From the NCBI RefSeq assembly GCF_025989185.1, contig NZ_JAPDNT010000029.1, forward strand, positions 1 to 58,862: a stretch of DNA of 58,862 nucleotides. The letters run 5' to 3'. Positions 57,375-58,862 of this stretch are shown piece by piece; position 1 is the stretch's first letter; each line of letters opens with the position of its first letter. The stretch comes from Limobrevibacterium gyesilva (GTDB taxonomy: Bacteria > Pseudomonadota > Alphaproteobacteria > Acetobacterales > Acetobacteraceae). Made by a program: the position numbers and the translations under genes. Under the pieces are notes generated by a model that saw nothing but the letters and a program-made list of their open reading frames with translations, had not been told where the DNA came from and did no database searches.

Positions 57375-58574
57375 GGCTCAGCGCTGCGCTGTATCTGCGG
57401 CGCGACGGACACCAGGTTACGGTGCTGGACCCGCTGCCGCTGGCGGGAGGCGCCTCCTTCGGCAATACCGGGATGATCAGCCCGGATGCGTATATGCCGC
57501 AGGCGCAGCCGGGTATGCTGCGCCAGGTGCCGCGCTGGCTGACCGATCCGCTTGGTCCGCTGGCGATCCGGCCGAAGCAGGTGGTGCCGGCGCTGCCCTG
57601 GCTGATGCGTTGGATCATGGCCGGGCGCGCGCCGCGTGTGCGGGAGGTTGATGGCGGCCTGCGCGCATTGCACCAGGACAGCGTCATCTGCTGGACCGAG
57701 TTGCTGGGCGCCTCGCGCGTGGAGACGCTGTTTCGCCGCGGCGGCCAGATGCATACCTGGGAAGGTCCGGCGCCGGGCAAGGACGCGCTGTCGGCGGCGC
57801 TGCGCGAGGGCTTCGGCATCCGCACCCGTGTGCTGGACTGCGTTGAGATGCGCGAGCTCTTCCCCGATCTGGCACCCAGTGTCACGCGCGGGGTGATGAT
57901 GCCGGACAACGGCCATGTCGTCAGCCCGGTGAAGGCGGTGACGGCGCTGGCCGACACGCTGCGCGCCGAAGGGGGCCGGGTGCTGGCCGAACGTGCTGAA
58001 GCTGATCCCCACCGCAGGCCCCGGGTGGATGGCCATGACCAATGTGGCGAACCACGCCGGGGATGCGATCGTCGTCGCCGCCAGCGCCTGGTCGGTGCCG
58101 CTGCTCAAGCCATTGGGCGTCGCGCTACCGATCCAGGCGGAGCGGGGCTATCACGCCTCGCTGCCGGATCCCTCGGTGACGCTGCCGATGCCGATCTCGA
58201 TGAAGAGCCGCGGCTTCGCCATGACGCCGATGGAGGAAGGATTGCGCGCCGCCGGGACGGTGGAGATCGCGGCGCAGGACGATCCGCCCGACGATCGCCG
58301 CGCCGAACGCCTGCTGACCCATGCGCAGGCGCTGTTCCCCGGCCTCAGGCACGGTACGCCCCGGCTATGGATGGGCACAAGGCCCAGCACACCGGACTCG
58401 CTCCCGCTCATCGGGCCGGTGGCATCATGGCCGGGGCTGTTCCTCTGCACTGGCCACGGCCATTTCGGCATGACGGCGGGGCCGCCCAGCGGCAGGCTGC
58501 TGGCCTCGTTGATACGCAGCAATGATCGGCGGCCAGCTGGCGTGAAGAGCTACGGACTGGACCGGTTCGGGTAA
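57374..58574 (+). pseudogene. DadA-like FAD-dependent D-amino acid dehydrogenase, N-terminally truncated and frameshifted
   Basis: The sequence begins GLSAALYLRRDGHQVTVLDP and continues GGASFGNTGMISPDAYMP to about 57990. It then continues one frame away as LKLIPTAGPGWMAMTNV, FAMTPMEEGLRAAGTVEIAA and GHGHFGMTAGPPSGRLLASL. The first dozen residues, including the GxGxxG flavin loop, are lost at the junction with the ABC fragment, and a one-base change near 57990 breaks the frame. Length is otherwise close to a whole DadA (about 400 codons). It is non-functional as it stands unless 57990 is a sequencing error and a new start is used. Confidence 0.75.
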
Positions 58575-58725
58575 GGCGGCGACACGCCGGGACGCATCAA
58601 TGCTATGCAGGCGGGCAACGGCCGGGACCGTCGCGCCAGGCTGCGCGATCTCCTCGACCATCCTTCAACAACACAGATGATCGTAGAAACGCTGCAGCGT
58701 CAGGAATGCCGACGCCGGGCGTTCT

Positions 58726-58862
58726 TCATGCGGGTCTTCGCGCGCGGTACTCACGCCGCAGGATGTCCATCAATTCCTCAACCGACGTTGCCGCCGAATC
58801 CCGCTCATAGGTCACCGAGCCATGCTGCATGAGCATGATGCGGTCAGCGATATCGAGCGTTT
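58726..58862 (-). CDS. C-terminal end of a sugar-type ABC transporter ATPase (partial)
   Basis: The minus-strand frame enters from the window edge and reads LDIADRIMLMQHGSVTYERD, SAATSVEELMDILRREYRAR, then RPA and TGA (58728-58726). The ADRIMLMQHG segment and the ATSVEEL tail are typical of the last 45 residues of single-domain ATPases from carbohydrate-type importers. The rest lies to the right. It converges on the DadA-like pseudogene. Confidence 0.65.
   Translation of the reverse strand, partial: TLDIADRIMLMQHGSVTYERDSAATSVEELMDILRREYRARRPA

Noticed and set aside
1-58862. CRISPR arrays
   Set aside because: I saw no regularly spaced direct repeats; the only repeats are the palindromes, the MarR site and the TTGGCAC triplet reported.

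Overview
The window is a high-GC stretch of bacterial chromosome with dense coding on both strands and many 4-base stop/start overlaps. Gene content (GT41 TPR glycosyltransferase, MotA/MotB, thioredoxin reductase, many amino-acid/amide ABC transporters, MHS-type MFS transporter, LysR, MarR and Lrp regulators) suggests an alphaproteobacterium, most likely Rhodospirillales/Acetobacteraceae. That placement is inference from style and families; no rRNA or other phylogenetic marker is present.

Left end (1-1510): the right border of an integrated element. A tyrosine integrase broken by one frameshift and one in-frame stop lies beside a 46-bp 3' fragment of tRNA-Phe, which marks the attachment site. 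The intact tRNA and the body of the element lie to the left, outside the window.

1538-14754: a GT41 TPR protein, then a cluster for small nitrogen compounds. It holds a glutamine-synthetase-fold ligase, two isochorismatase-like hydrolases around an N-formylglutamate amidohydrolase-like gene, a Gfo/Idh/MocA oxidoreductase coupled to an M20 hydrolase, a DUF1185 protein, and a complete branched-chain-type ABC importer (binding protein, fused LivH-LivM permease, LivG, LivF). A CoxM N-terminal fragment and an unidentified C-terminal fragment lie in the middle of it.

14798-26807: two GNAT acetyltransferases, a secreted CHRD protein, an enamidase-like C-terminal fragment, a DUF805 protein, an unusual 1150-residue multi-cluster oxidoreductase with its MarR regulator, a small secreted protein, an MHS-family transporter, PrpE and a YqaA membrane protein. 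The MarR promoter carries a palindrome found again, identical over 19 bp, upstream of the M20/CoxM-fragment region 12 kb away. The two loci may therefore form one regulon.

26911-41715: an Asp/Glu racemase-like gene, an OmpR-type two-component system, an AlkA-type glycosylase, motB-motA, a class V aminotransferase/class II aldolase/PLP dehydratase run, a GT39 glycosyltransferase, Lrp, TrxB, LysR, then about 950 bp without an intact gene. That gap holds a strongly structured RNA candidate with its own terminator, a TerB_N fragment and a perfect 23-bp-arm palindrome related to repeats at 27861-27984. A XRE-cupin regulator follows.

41963-57021: a compact 12-gene operon divergent from the XRE-cupin gene. 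It encodes a peptide-type binding protein, an ATZ/TRZ-type amidohydrolase, a polyamine-type ABC importer, both subunits of an ATP-dependent hydantoinase/oxoprolinase, RidA, a class III aminotransferase, an enoyl-CoA hydratase and a gamma-glutamyltransferase-family hydrolase. It looks like an uptake and ring-opening pathway for a cyclic amide or polyamine-like nitrogen compound. The combination is the best candidate for an undescribed pathway here.

Right end (57022-58862): decayed sequence (an ABC-ATPase fragment joined to a frameshifted DadA-like gene lacking its FAD-binding start) and the C-terminal end of a sugar-type ABC ATPase running off the edge.
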